From NCBI GenBank assembly GCA_947685225.1, contig CANTUV010000024.1, positions 54,650,001 through 54,714,000 of the forward strand: a DNA stretch of 64,000 bases, written 5' to 3'. Positions within the stretch are counted from its first letter, which is position 1. The number at the start of each line of letters is the position of its first letter. Shown piece after piece: positions 22,870 through 35,097 of the stretch. Below the pieces are notes generated by a model that did not search any database, was not told where the DNA came from, and worked only from the letters and a program-made list of their open reading frames with translations. Source of the DNA: Garcia nutans (taxonomy: Eukaryota > Streptophyta > Magnoliopsida > Malpighiales > Euphorbiaceae). A program made the position numbers and the translations under genes.

Positions 22870-24994
22870 TGTAATGCCTTGATTTTTATTGAATCTATTT
22901 ATACATTAATTAGTAAGAGATTGATGATGCTTTAGATAGTAGTGATAGAGATATATACAATATATAAATAACATATAAAGATGGGTAAGAGTAAAGTAGT
23001 AAAAGAGTAAAAAAGTAGGAAAGTTAAAGTATAAAATAATAATATTTTATATAAAATTCTTAATTAAATAATACATATATACTTAGTGGAAAAATATGAG
23101 ACAACAAAAGATTTTTCAAAAATTTTATTTCTTCTTCTTCCTTGTGCTCTTCTTGTGGCCAACCTCCATGGTTAGCAAAGAGGCAATTTTAATTCTTTAA
23201 ATTATCAAGAGTTTAGTTAGTTTTTCATAAGGAGTGAAAGAAGGTTTTAATTCAAGTAACAAATAAGTTTCTTCAACCTTTAGTGATTTGGAATGATATT
23301 GGCTATAGTTAGAGTTAGTAATTAAATATTGAGTTTTTATAAGGTGTTTAGCTAATTTTGATTTGGAGGAGGTTAAAAGAGGTTTATGGTTGTTCATGTA
23401 ATTTAGTAATACCATTTTTTAAACTATAAATTGATTAGGTATTGATTGATTTAATTGGTGAAAACAAGAGAAAAAAGTAGAAAGAAGTGAAGTTGTTCCT
23501 TCAATTAGAGCTCTAAAAAGGTAAGTATATACTTAGATAATGCTTGTGTCTTTGGTTTGTATCATCCTGAGTTGGTAAGTGTGTGTTATGTTTATGAAAA
23601 TGGGGTGAAAGAGTGATTCTGGGTTGCCATGGGCATGGCCATGCAGTGCCATGGGCATGGCCATGCAGTGCCATGGTCATGGGCTTTGAAGTGGAGCTAT
23701 TTCATCTAAAAATGGTAAGGAAACATAAGCAAAATGAATGCAATGGGCATGGCCCTTGAATGCCATGATCGTGGGGGTACTCTAGGGTGTTTTACAGCTT
23801 TATTTCACATTCCACGGGCATAGCTATTGGATGCCACGGTTGTGGGGTTGGTTTGTTGACATTTATTATCATATTTCACACTATATGGGTGTAGTAAATG
23901 GCTTGCACAGCTAAGTCTTTATATATATTGTATTAAAAATGTATTTGTGATTATAAAGTGGAGAATTATGATAAAATATGTTGATTATGTTAATTGTTGA
24001 TGAATTGATGAGTTACATGGTGAAAAACTCATATATGCATAGTGTGGAATGTTGTTTGTTGTCTTACACTTTATCTAGTTTCCAGAAGAATGTGTTTGGT
24101 GATTGGCATGCCATACGTAATGGGGTGAGACACTAGGTGTCATAGAGATATTACCATGCCCCTGAGTGAGACACATGAGGTGTCATATTGATGATTACAT
24201 TGTGGATGAGACACTGGATGTCATAGATGTATCTACGACCACTAGCGAGACACAGAGGTGTCATTATTGATGAGATAGGCCAAAGCAATGGTTCTGGAAC
24301 TAGGTTATTGTATAAGATTGTTAGGCCCAATGCATGATGATTATTTTTATATATAATAAAGATGAGAATGTATGTAACATTAAAACCTTATGCATGTTCA
24401 TATACATTTGTCATAGTAATGTTGCATTATCAAGTATATACCGCTGAGCTCTAGGCTTAGCCTGATTTATTTATCATACAGGTGATAGTATAGAAGCTAG
24501 AATTCCTTCTAGACCAGGTTAGGTCTAGTAAGAGGTTGGATACTAGAAGCCTCTAGTTGCCACAGATCAAGCCTAAGCATAGCATGTAAATATACTTTTG
24601 AGTTGATGTAGATGTAATATCTATTTTGTAAAATATAATGAATTGAAACATGATTCAAAGATGTTTTGTAAATAAGTAATATCATGTTCTCATATTTATG
24701 AATGTATGTATGAAAATATGGGATTTTGGGATGTGAGTGTATGGAAATATTTTGAGGACTATTGGATATTCACAGGTTGAATTGATTGGATTTTGTAATA
24801 CACGTATTTTAAATGAAATTTTGGCAAATTTTCTATAAACTTATTTATTTATCAATATATAATACTAATAACTAGTAACTAAATTATGAAGGGTGATAAA
24901 GTAACCTTTTGGTAATGCTCTTATACCCTATCTATGCATACTACATACCTGAAGGTGTGTGTACTATGTATGGGTAGGTTATGTGGGTGTTACA
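22870..24994 (+). mobile_element. 3' LTR of the degenerate chromovirus (2125 bp)
   Basis: Begins TGTAATGCCTTGATTTT and ends GTGGGTGTTACA, the sense-strand termini of this family. Features inside are tandem GCATGGCCATGC palindromes (23633-23644, 23655-23666), four spaced repeats of GAGACAC..GGTGTCAT at 24126-24262, and the conserved stem-loop pair at about 24444-24484. The right flank is GAGTT. The 5' LTR is not in the window, so the duplication cannot be checked. Confidence 0.88.
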
Positions 24995-25385
24995 GAGTTA
25001 ACAAGACTTGTATGGGCTTTCTTTGAGTATTTTTCGGTGTGTTTTGTTGCTTTGAGGTGTGTCCTCAGAAGGTGAGAAGGGCCTCAGTTTATGTATACAC
25101 ACGAATCGAGGTAGTAGGTGATCGGAGGGCAATTGTGTAGTCATCACAGGGGACTGGTCACCAGACTAATGGCCGTAAAGGCCAACAGTCACTAGTTGTC
25201 AAACTGGTTATCATTTGATTGATCGGTGACAACCAAATGTCACCGATCCATCTTTTTTAGCAGATGAGCTTCCAAGGCCTATTTTATGACCATCCAATAC
25301 CCGACTAACTCAATTCTTAATTTTTTGGAAACGTGACAAAATGAATTTTATCATGGGGCATAGAAAATAAGGGTTCACAATAGGA
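24995..25385. other. Intergenic stretch, nothing recognised
   Basis: No ORF, repeat or element end is supported. A weak inverted word pair (TTTGATTGATCGGTGACA / TGTCACCGATCCAT) lies at 25214-25250. Confidence 0.4.
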
Positions 25386-25389
25386 TAAA

Positions 25390-25790
25390 TGCATTTGGAT
25401 GGAATGTGTTATTTAATGGTGATTGTGGGTATGAAACAAGCAATGGGAAAGATAAACACATTATTTTTATTGATATGAAGCTGTGTAAATACAAATCATG
25501 GGACCCTATAGAAATCCCATGCTCCCATTCTTTTTATACTTATACTTTAGCTCATATGAAGATAGACCCTATAAGTTATATTTCTCATTGGTATCACAAG
25601 TCAAACTATATTGAATCTTAATATATGCAATATAGTTTGTTCTAGGGAAGAAAATTATGAGATGTGATGACTTTAAGCCACCATCAATAACAAAGATGCC
25701 TGGAAGGCCAAAAAAGAAAAGGGTGAGAGGTGCAAGTGAGTTAAGTTGAGTAATGGAAAATTGAGTGACAAACTATCTAGGAGATGTGAA
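25390..25790 (+). pseudogene. Mutator-like transposase C-terminus (SWIM finger)
   Basis: The ORF 25406-25621 contains MKLCKYKSWDPIEIPCSHSF, resembling the SWIM zinc finger (C-x-C ... C-x-H) of plant Mutator-like transposases and FAR1-related proteins. The second Cys of the CxC pair is Tyr here. It continues as IDPISYISHWYHKSNYIES, matching the family pattern after the finger. A little downstream, in another frame, PGRPKKKR at 25699-25722 is the basic tail typical of these proteins. The N-terminal catalytic DDE domain is not found upstream, and frames are broken. The likely continuation is beyond an inserted LTR-like unit. No terminal inverted repeats were identified. Confidence 0.7.
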
Positions 25791-25828
25791 CTCTCAATTT
25801 TTCACCATAGTATGAAAAATTAGTATGT

Positions 25829-27076
25829 TACGGACATATGGGCTCAAGAAAAATCCAAATCGAATAGTAGATGGGCCTGAACGGGCCATTTGAAATTTTT
25901 TTTTTACAAAAACTAGGCCTATTGCGGCTGTAAATCTTCACTTTTCATTTCATATTAAAATTCAATCTGTTATGGTCGCGTGACATCAAGAATTACTTAA
26001 AATGAACATCAAACGGGTGCAAATGGGCTTTTTAAATTTTTTTTTGCACAAAATTTGGCCTATTGCAGTGTGCTACTACGACGGAGCCTACAGCAGCTAG
26101 TGTTGCCGTAGGAGCAACAAAAACTTGAAATACTATAAATAGACCCCTAACCCCATTATTTGATACACTATCCATCCAAGCAAACCTATTTGCTAGTTGG
26201 TCTTCTCTCTCCCCCCCCCCCCCCCTCTCTTCTTTAAAGGAAAAGGTGTGAACTTCTTTTGCAATAATCACCTAAAGCTTGCTTCCTTATCAAGCATGGA
26301 TGCTTGGTCTATCCTTGGTGCTTGTTTTCCATAAATACCCTAAGCAATTACTTTCTTAGAAATTGATTGTTTTCTTAGCAACTGTGGAATTAAGAACTAG
26401 CCACATGCTCAAGTCCTTACCTCCCAAGGCAGAAAAGAAGGTATGAACCCTAATTTTGATCTTCTTATATTTATCTTTCTAAATAAATTGATGATTTAAT
26501 GGGCTTTTTTAAATTTAAGATCCATCCTTTCGACTTAAATTTGAATTTTCCACCTTTGAAATTGAACTTGGAATTTCAGTCCAAGTATCAAGCCTACTTA
26601 ATCATAAAACACTTCCTTCTTTTATTCCCTTTTAATTTCTTTCTTTAATTATGATTTTTGTTTATGATGCTTTATTTTGGGAAATGTGTGCCCATCCTAG
26701 AATCTATTAGGCTAGAGTTGGGATGCTCTATTTCTTTTGGGTTTTAAAGTTATAAATTTAATTTCAAGTTTGCACTTTATTCTCGCTTTATCCTTTATTT
26801 TTATCCTTTAATTATTCACAAATGAATGTTATTATATTGTTCATGAATTTTTAAAATGTCATTTCATAATTATAATTGCCATTTGTCATGATATATTATT
26901 TTGTAAGTTTTTATTGAATTATAAGCCAAACTATTTTACTTAACATAAGTCAAAATCTAGCCCCCTAAATCCATCCTTTGGTTAGAGGCTAATGACTTTT
27001 ATCTTTGGGAAGTAAACTGGAGTCAACTTTTGGATTTTTCTTAAAATTTTCCTTTTTCAAAAAAAAAATTAAGTGG
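25829..27076 (+). mobile_element. Probable LTR of a diverged Tat/Ogre-like element
   Basis: Starts near TGTTACGGACATATGGG. It holds a TATA box at 26134-26141 (ctataaatag) preceded by an inverted pair (TGCTACTACGACGG ... CCGTAGGAGCA, 26070-26115). Just downstream lies AAGTGGCGACTC at 27073-27084, the primer-site word that follows Tat/Ogre LTRs. Two diverged copies of a segment with GGCCTATTGC occur at 25865-25935 and 26000-26066. No paired LTR or target duplication was found, and both ends are approximate. Confidence 0.45.
26209..26225. repeat. Poly-C run
   Basis: A run of about 16 C residues followed by CTCTCT, downstream of the TATA box in the LTR-like unit. Confidence 0.9.
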
Positions 27077-27240
27077 CGACTCAAAACAATTTTGCTAAAC
27101 CGAGAGTAATCCGCCATGAGGAAAAGTGACCTTGACACTTTCATGTAGGACTTAGCCCAAATGAGCATTTCAACTCTCATTCCTAATGGGTTGGACTAGT
27201 GCTTGGACAAGGCATCATAAGAGAGGGACCCAAATAATAT
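27077..27240 (+). other. Leader-like sequence after the primer-site word
   Basis: Starts GGCGACTCAAAAC and continues with no ORF. Probably the start of an internal region of the unit at 25829; where it ends is not visible. Confidence 0.3.
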
Positions 27241-27399
27241 GTAGCATCTATAGAAAGAGGTGCACAACAAAGTAAAATGTATATCTATTCTAGAGGTAAT
27301 TTGTGTAGGTTTTAATTTATTTATTCAAATACTTATTTCAAATGCAATTAACACTAATGGTTGATTTTTTTTGAATAATCAGTCACAAAGTGTGAATCA

Positions 27400-28060
27400 A
27401 GTGCAACCTCAGTCATTTAATCACTACCACATAAGAGGTAAACAAAAGGGAAGCTGAAGGCTATTGCCAAGGCACCCTTACCCAACACCACCACTAGTAA
27501 AGAACAAGGAAAATAGAATGCAAGTGGAAAAGGGACATTGAAGGTTTCTTCCAGGGCACCATCAAAAGGGAAAGAGATTCCACAAGTCACCAAAAGAAAG
27601 AATAATGATATCATATTTTTAATGATGAGTCAACTAGCAACATAGTTAATGTAAATATTTCAACTGATTTGAATTTCAATAGAAAATTTAGATGCTTATT
27701 TTATTTGATTGATTCTATTTGTGAAATCATTATAGCCTGGCATGGTTGATGAGAAATTTTTTTTTATAGTGATGATGATGGGATGGAAACTCATGATGAT
27801 CCAAAAACTATGACCAAGTTTCCTTTTCTAAATGAGCAAGAGTTAAGAAGTTCTCAAAGGTAACAAGAGTCAAGCAGCCAAGGAAGAAGAAAAATATTAA
27901 TTTTTAGAGATGGAGCGAATGTGGATTCACCATTTGTTCTACCATTCAGACCATTAAGGCTACATTGGAAGGAGCAACCATGCTTGTCTAAGAGACAATT
28001 ACAAGAGTAATGTGAGAAGCTTGTTGGAAGGTATAAAGGAAAGTCAAAGTCAGATCCAAT
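27400..28060 (+). pseudogene. Possible C-terminal tail of the Mutator-like gene
   Basis: Low-complexity, Lys/Ser/Pro-rich readings (VSSRAPSKGKEIPQVTKRKN near 27541) and a short conserved-looking stretch near 27915-27995 (SPFVLPFRPLRLHWKEQP, SKRQLQE) on the same strand as the SWIM remnant. This would fit a transposase tail separated from its finger by the LTR-like insertion. I cannot name a domain, and the reading contains breaks. The assignment rests on strand, order and composition only. Confidence 0.3.
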
Positions 28061-28910
28061 AATGTCAAAATTAGTTATTTTATGCGTGGTGATAGATTAA
28101 TAGGATTTTTCATATGGACATAATTGGTTGTTATTTGTGTTGTAATGGCATGATACACTATTTTTGTAAGGACATAATTGCTTCATAAGATGATGAGATT
28201 TTTTTGGATGATGATTTTGTATGTGATGGATATTTATACCTAAATCTATATTTTTTTTTTGTTAATCAACCCAAGTTTTGTATTTTGTGTTACTAAGGCA
28301 GGTTTAGAACTTCATTTATATTTTGTATCCCCTATTACATTAATGAAATAATTACTTTTCCCATGAAGATAACATATTATATTTTATGTTTTGTTGTTTT
28401 AGAAATAAGAGATTCATTACAATTGACTTTTATGCATTATTGATTTTGATTTTGTGCTTATATTATAACTTACAGGTTTATAATCAATCTAAATATGTTT
28501 ATAACCAGTCATTATAATAGGTGTGTAATTAATGATTATAAGCCTCGTGCGAAGATAATAGGTCTGCATTATAACAGGTTTATAAGTAGTCATTACAGCT
28601 ATGATTGTACTAATGTGTATCATTTTAAGCATTACAGTCATTATAAGCTAACTAAAATTAGTACTATCATGTTTATAAGTCACTTGTTCTTATAGTTACT
28701 CATCCTTACAAAATTAAGGTGTTATTTGTATAATTGATTTATGGTGCAGTAGGTAAGAAAGAAGAAAATTAAAAGCCAAAATAAATATCATATTCAAAAA
28801 TTTTCATTTCAAGAGCAACTTTAGTGTATTAACAACAAAATTCGAAGCTACATTTTGTTACATTATGTCATAAATAACATACATAACATAATACATAGAA
28901 ATATAATTAT
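28061..28910. other. AT-rich noncoding stretch
   Basis: No supported gene. A loose repetition of the word cattataa/cattaca (tcattataatagg, gcattataacagg, cattacagtcattataag) occurs at 28500-28650. Confidence 0.4.
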
Positions 28911-28914
28911 AAAA

Positions 28915-29499
28915 AGAATAATATAGGCTCTTCTCAACTTCATTTTCCCCATATCCAGTTTTAAAGTCATGTCATCTTTTATCAACTTAAGCATTCTAAT
29001 ATCTTCTTTGATCTCATTAATTTCACTAGTGTAATCTTCCATGATAGTAATTCACTTCTTCTCTTCAACAACTTGTTTTCCTTCTACAAGAACTTGTTCT
29101 CAAATTTTAGTTCATTTAATCACTTCTATGGCCCTATCTGACATATGAACATCAAACTACTTCAAATGCACTCACCCATTTCCCTTTCTTCTTTCAGTAA
29201 AAGGCTACAAATCAAACAATAATGAACACCATATTAAATATTTCACACACCTATTTGGGAAAATAAGAATTCAACTAATGAAATAATTTTTTCCCTTAAA
29301 ACATGCGAATTTCTTTCCCTAAATAATTAAAATAATTTTCAATGTGATTTGGGAAATCATAAAACCTCCTACTAGGGTTTATGTCAGTCCAATACATCTA
29401 CAGCACCTATGGAACACCACAATCACGGCTCTTGTTAAAGCCCAAATAAATGTTTCTAATTGTTAAAGATGTTGGAGACAAATTTGAAGAAGAATCCAT
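28915..29499 (-). pseudogene. GRF-type zinc-finger gene remnant
   Basis: Minus-strand reading from ATG at 29499: MDSSSNLSPTSLTIRNIYLG, then DCGVP, two stops, then WTDINPSRRFYDFPN. The CGxP ... W(T)xxNPxRRFxxCP pattern is that of GRF zinc fingers in small plant proteins of unknown role. The Cys of the last motif is replaced (FYDFPN). After an apparent splice acceptor near 29205, a charged, heptad-like region to about 28915 (EINEIKEDIRMLKLIKDDM) resembles the coiled-coil second exon of such genes. At least two stops mean it is not functional. It faces the Mutator-like remnant and may have travelled with it (inference). Confidence 0.6.
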
Positions 29500-30442
29500 C
29501 TCCCTTCTTGTCGCTCATCTTTTTCTTTGCTAGAATAATGATTTAATCAAAGAAAATCAGAGAATCAATAGAGAACTTGACAATTAGGGTTTAGAAAAAT
29601 TTTAATTTTGAAGTAAAATAAATGAATTTAATCCTTTAGAATGTATGCCTAAGCCATGTTGATTTCCAAATGATGAAAAAATGAGACCCATGAAGCCAAC
29701 TCATCAAAAATAAATGACCAACTTCAGTCCATTATGTCAGGATCAAAAGTGAGTTGTTTTTTACAAAAAAAATTTGTTCAAATGGATAAAAAAAAATTAG
29801 GGTCCATTGCACAATACCATAAATAATTTAAAGTCATTTTGTACATGTACCCTATATAAGTAACAACAAAATAGTTATATATAAGTATCCATAAGTAAAA
29901 CTAAATAATTTAAGTATCTATAAATAAAAGAAATAATATGAGTATCCAAAAAAACAAAATAATATATGTAAGCATCCACAAATAACAAAATATAAGTATC
30001 CATAAATAAAATAAATAATTATGACATTTAATGCCAAAGTTCATTAAATAGTTGTGAATATATTTTTTAAAAAAATAATAAATTTCATGCATGCCTTCGG
30101 TTCACTTTCATCATTAGGATGCCTTTAACAAAACAAACAATTTCAAAAATAATCTCATCACCACTTTGAAGACGAACAGTATTGCAAACATGTTTTTAGC
30201 CCTTCTCAATTCTTACTTTGTAAGTGCCATTCATTTTATATCTTATTTGTATCATTACATTGAAAATAACCCATCATTAGTAGTTTTGATATCATATTCT
30301 TTATTATTAGTATTTTATAGTAAGATGAAGTCAAGTAGAGGAATCAAAATGAGTTAGCACATTATTTTTGTGTCATGTTAACCCATTTTGGTATCACATT
30401 TAAAATCAACGCAAATATGACCCATTTATTAATCGTATCAAG
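29500..30442. other. AT-rich noncoding stretch with degenerate short repeats
   Basis: No gene supported. Between 29880 and 30020 a loose tandem repeat based on aagtatccataaataaaa recurs five or six times. The rest shows no recognisable feature. Confidence 0.45.
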
Positions 30443-31878
30443 TGTAACACCCTTATACCCTATATACATACAATACATATATTCTGAATATACAAAATAT
30501 GCATATATAATATAAAAGTGCCTCAGTAACTCCATAGTAAAAATTCTCATTTACATTAATATAGATAATTACTAATAAATAATATATTTAAGTAGTAAAT
30601 TGTTAAAAATGCAAAGTTATTAAGAAAATCTTTGGGAAATTTTCGCTAGAGTTTTATAAGTAATTTTAGTAAATCCCAAAATTCAATTATCACAACTAGC
30701 ACATAAAGATTTAACACTTTCAAAAATTTCATTGCATTCACAAATTCTCGTAATTCTATATAACATATACAAATTATTCATCTTAATTAAAGCATACTTC
30801 TATATATTTATATACATCATAATCCCAATTTCTCATTAATACACAATATACAAAAACTAAAATACTTATAAACCACAATTTTACATGTATGCAATTGGCA
30901 CTGTTGATCAGGTGGCACCAAAATCACCAAAGATCACTCACAACTCAAATCTCTATGACCAGCAATTCTCTCACATCTGCGATTCACACAATCGCGCTAG
31001 GCTGTACAGCTTAGTGGTGCATATAAAATAACAACATATATGTATACATTTAAATACCTTTCTTATGATGTAATTTACAATATTACTATAATTACTAGTT
31101 ATTTATAACTCATTTGTCATATATATATATATATAGCTGCATATATAAATATATAATTCACATCTTATGCAACAATTTGCAATATTTACATAACACACAC
31201 ATATTTAGACATACTTACACTACATACCACCACACACACATTGGGCCCAATAACCCCTATACAATTTCAAAGTCCAGTTATCACAATATTAATTTTTCAA
31301 CCCAGCTCTGCTCAGGTCCATATCTAGTCTCAATCTCATGACCTAGCTATGCTCAGATCTATTAATATATACATTATCAATCATTCATAACATTATTATA
31401 CAAGTAATTGTATAAGTTACAAACATACAATAACAAATTTTCTTTTTACATTCTCATCTCAATATCACATTACCCAAGTGATCAACCTCATCATGATCAC
31501 TTTACATTTCACCATATTTTGGTTAAATTAACATATTCATTGCCATTTCACTATCACACCACATAATCTTGGGTTGCACTCACAATGCGACTCATTCCAC
31601 ACACAATTTGTCTCATCTTTCGATGTACACAATTTAGACATTTTCTACATAAAGGTTTCTTTCATAATTTTTACATCTTCTTTCTCATTTCTCATCACAT
31701 TGTTTATTTTTCATATTTTTCAATCATTTTTAACATGGCTCACATTTACTACATTATTCACATAACCATTCTATAATGGCTCATCTTTCAAATTGCTTAC
31801 ATGTATAAACCTTAACTTTATATTGAGAAAATGCCCAATGTGACACTATCACATAACTATGCCATATTGCATAGACTA
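30443..31878 (-). mobile_element. Chromovirus LTR, left part (host of a nested solo LTR)
   Basis: Starts TGTAACACCCTTATACCC after TCAAG. It carries the double stem-loop at 30977-31013 (GCGATT/AATCGC then CTAGGCT/AGCTTAG with a G-T pair). An (AT)n run lies at 31117-31134. It is interrupted at 31879 by the solo LTR and resumes after the duplicated GACTA. No outer end (GATATTACA) is seen because the Tat/Ogre LTR begins at 34662. Confidence 0.7.
31874..31878. repeat. Target-site duplication GACTA, left
   Basis: GACTA precedes TGTAACACCCC at 31879; an identical GACTA follows the LTR at 34483-34487. Confidence 0.95.
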
Positions 31879-34482
31879 TGTAACACCCCTATACCCCGTA
31901 TATGTACACAGCATGCTAATACGATCATAATATACGTATACTGAATATAGAAATGCTATGGTATACTTAACAAATGAATCATCCCTTTACAAAAACATGA
32001 ACAAATTTAAATCATTTAAAAGAAGTTATAAAAGACCAAAGATAAAATGTTTATTTAAAAGCAGCGAAAAATATAACAATTATTTTCAAATACTTATACA
32101 TTAAAACTCAAGATTTACAAAACATAAAGTATATACATGTTTGGCAGTCTATCTTCGATCTTTAAGCTTCACTATCACCACCTCAAGATCTAGCCTCTAC
32201 TAGGCCTAGAGGAATTCTCCGGTTCTTCCCTGTTACCTGTGCGATAAATCATAATCGCGCTAAGCCAACGGCTTAGTGATACAAACCATAATAATAATGT
32301 GTTGCAATGCAATGCCAATATAATATGTTCAAACATCATACTATATACATAAGAATATCACCTTTCAAAATCTTACATTGAATCTCATTAATCATTAATT
32401 TCACCATTCATAAATCATATTTAAACAAAGACAAGCATGGGCCCAAAAGACACTAATATGCCATTCAACTTTCAGAGTTAATATTTTGGTTTAATTATCA
32501 CATTTATCATTATCATTATCATTATCCCAACTAGGCTTCAAGGATTTAGGTTCAACTAAGCTTCAAGGGGAACAAAGCATGCTAAGTATCAACCCAACTT
32601 GGCTTCAAGAACCAATCCAACCTAGCTTCAAGGGTTGTAACATCTCAATTAGGCTTCAAGGACTAGACCCAACCAAGCTTCAAGGCGAGTAAAACATGTT
32701 AAACTTCAACCAAACTTGGCTTCAAGGATCAAGCCCAACCTAACTTCAAGAGATTGTCACTATAGGCATGCCACCAACAACAAACTCTGAAAATGGAATA
32801 ACACATTAGCCACACAATTCATTTATTATTTCATTATCAATTTCATTCTCAATTCTCATTATCATCTAGGCAAACATGCCCCACTTATCTCAATTGAATC
32901 ATCATAACCAATCACAATGGCCTCATATCTTCTCATGTCTCAATTTACATTATAATACTTCATTATTCAAGTATACATAATCAATTATATTGAACATCAT
33001 CATATAAGCATACATGCCTCAATTATCTCAATTCACATTATGCAAAACATAACATTATTGATGTGCATCAACAATGCAATCGATTACTTATCACCTTTTT
33101 AATCATATGTTTTAAGTCTCAAGATCATATAAAAGTATGCATTAATGTAGGGTAGGGTTTGTACTTACCTTAGGAACAACTCACACCAATTTACAACTTT
33201 ACTCTTCCAAAACCTCTTCACCACTTAGGTTAAGGCAAATCAATCTCTTCACAACCTAATCCAAAAGAAATAGTACACATGAGATGCAAAACTCTATACA
33301 TGACACGCTCAACAACACGGCTGTGTCCCTAACCGTGCTCTAAACTCACAACACAGAAGCTTTGACATGCTCAGAACCACCGGCGTGTCACTGAACATGT
33401 AATACATTATGTCTCACAGAAACATTGACACATCCAACAACATGGGCGTGTTCATGGCCGTGTCAATTCCTCACCAACACAGTAGCTATGACACGCTCAG
33501 TGACATGGGCGTGTCACTGGATGTGTCAATACTACTAATACACAGAAGCTGTGACACGCTCAGTGACATGGGCGTGTCACTGCTCGTGCCACCCATCCAA
33601 AAACACAGAACCATTGACACGCCTAAAACTTGGTCGTGCTCATGGGCGTGTCAGGCCAAAAATACATATTCCGACCACAACAACACTTAATCCAACAAAT
33701 CACTTCCTTTCACCAAAATCCACTTCAAACAAACTTAGCTCAACATACCCAAGAACCATAACAAACTTGCAAAAACACCAAAACAACTAAAAACATACAT
33801 TCAACACAAATCAAAATCATCACCACAAACCCAAAACACAACTACAACACTACCTCTTCCACCAAACTTGCTCTTTTCTTCAATCCAAACTCAAAAATCC
33901 AAAAATCAAATGAATCAAACACTCTTAAACACAACACAATCCAAACACACTCCTATCATCAAAAACAATCCTTCAAACTCAAACATAACTCCAAAATAAA
34001 CAAGAGAAATCAAGAGATAACTTACCAAAGTTGATGATAGTTCACAAATTTCAACTTATTCCCTTGAATCTTCCTTCAATTTGAGCTTGGATCACAAAAC
34101 TCACTCTCTCTCTCTCTTGCTTTAGATGGCCGGCCAACAAAAGGAAAAGGAAAGAAATGAGAAAGAAAATGAATAAACCAAAGTCAAATACTTCTCTCTT
34201 TAAACCTCCTCCAAGCAATTATAATATTAAATAATCCAAATTAATCTCTTCCATTCATTTTAATTTCCCATTTTCCACTAATTAACTTAATTAATTAAAA
34301 TAATTAAATATCTTCTTCCTTTGACCATCACAATTGACTTGTATATATGTTGTATATATTTCCATATACACAACATATACACTTCCCTTTAAATTTGTCT
34401 TCTCTTTAAAATTTAACATATACATTCAATACAATTACGACAATAATATCAAAACTTCTAGGGCATACTTTGGGATATTACA
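31879..34482 (-). mobile_element. Solo chromovirus LTR, complete (2604 bp)
   Basis: Runs from TGTAACACCCCTATACCCC to TTTGGGATATTACA, flanked by perfect GACTA duplications, with no internal region: a solo LTR left by recombination. Inside are the double stem-loop at 32239-32277, the spaced repeat of CTTCAAGG words at 32527-32755, and a cassette of GACACGCTC / GGGCGTGTCA inverted words at 33300-33660. The ORFs at 33409-33790 are by-products of that cassette. Confidence 0.93.
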
Positions 34483-34661
34483 GACTATGTGATTTCCCAC
34501 ATTTTTAAATACTTTATATGCATAATGCCAACCCACATTTAATAAAAACACAAGTCTTTAGGATAAGTACTAATCTTATTTCTTTTTTCCAAGCAAAACC
34601 TTAAACTCCACCTCTTTTATTACTTTGGCCTGCACATACATATAATCCAACAATAAGTAAT
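34483..34661 (-). mobile_element. Chromovirus LTR, right part
   Basis: Opens with the second GACTA and continues the LTR begun at 30443 (atgccatattgcatagacta before, tatgtgatttcccacat after). Cut off at 34661 by the Tat/Ogre LTR of element A; the last five bases GTAAT would be its target site. Confidence 0.6.
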
Positions 34662-35089
34662 TGTAGACCCTTAATTTTTGACCCATTCAAATCCTATAGT
34701 CTAAATTAATTTTTGTGGTATTTTATTTATTTTAATAATATTTTAATAACTAATAATATTTAATAGTTTATTTTTAATAAAAATAAAAAAATATATAAAA
34801 AATATATATATATATAATAAAAAATCAGACGGATCGGCGAGCGACACGCTGCCGCGCGGCAGCCCATTTCGCCCCCAAATTATATGCGGCAAATTGGGCA
34901 ATGCCCAATTCACCACAGATAGCAATCTGGGGCAAATTTGCCAGCGTAATTTCTACTAGCGCAGCCCGCAGGCCCGACAGCCAGCGCGCTGCCGATTTTT
35001 TTACCAAACTTTATTTTACCCATTTTTCTAATTTTTCCTAAACAATTGGTATTTCCTTATTAAAATAGGATTAGGACTCTTTATTTTCC

Positions 35090-35097
35090 TATAAATA
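35090..35097 (+). promoter_or_regulatory. TATA box of the element A LTR
   Basis: TATAAATA, with equivalents at the same LTR position in the three other copies that keep this part (minus strand near 18071-18080, 50255-50263 and 54325-54333). Conservation of this AT-rich octamer among diverged LTRs supports a promoter role. The start site would be about 30 bases downstream. Confidence 0.65.

Noticed and set aside
33409..33790. 93- and 79-codon ORFs
   Set aside because: Products of the GACACGCTC/GGGCGTGTCA cassette in a solo LTR.
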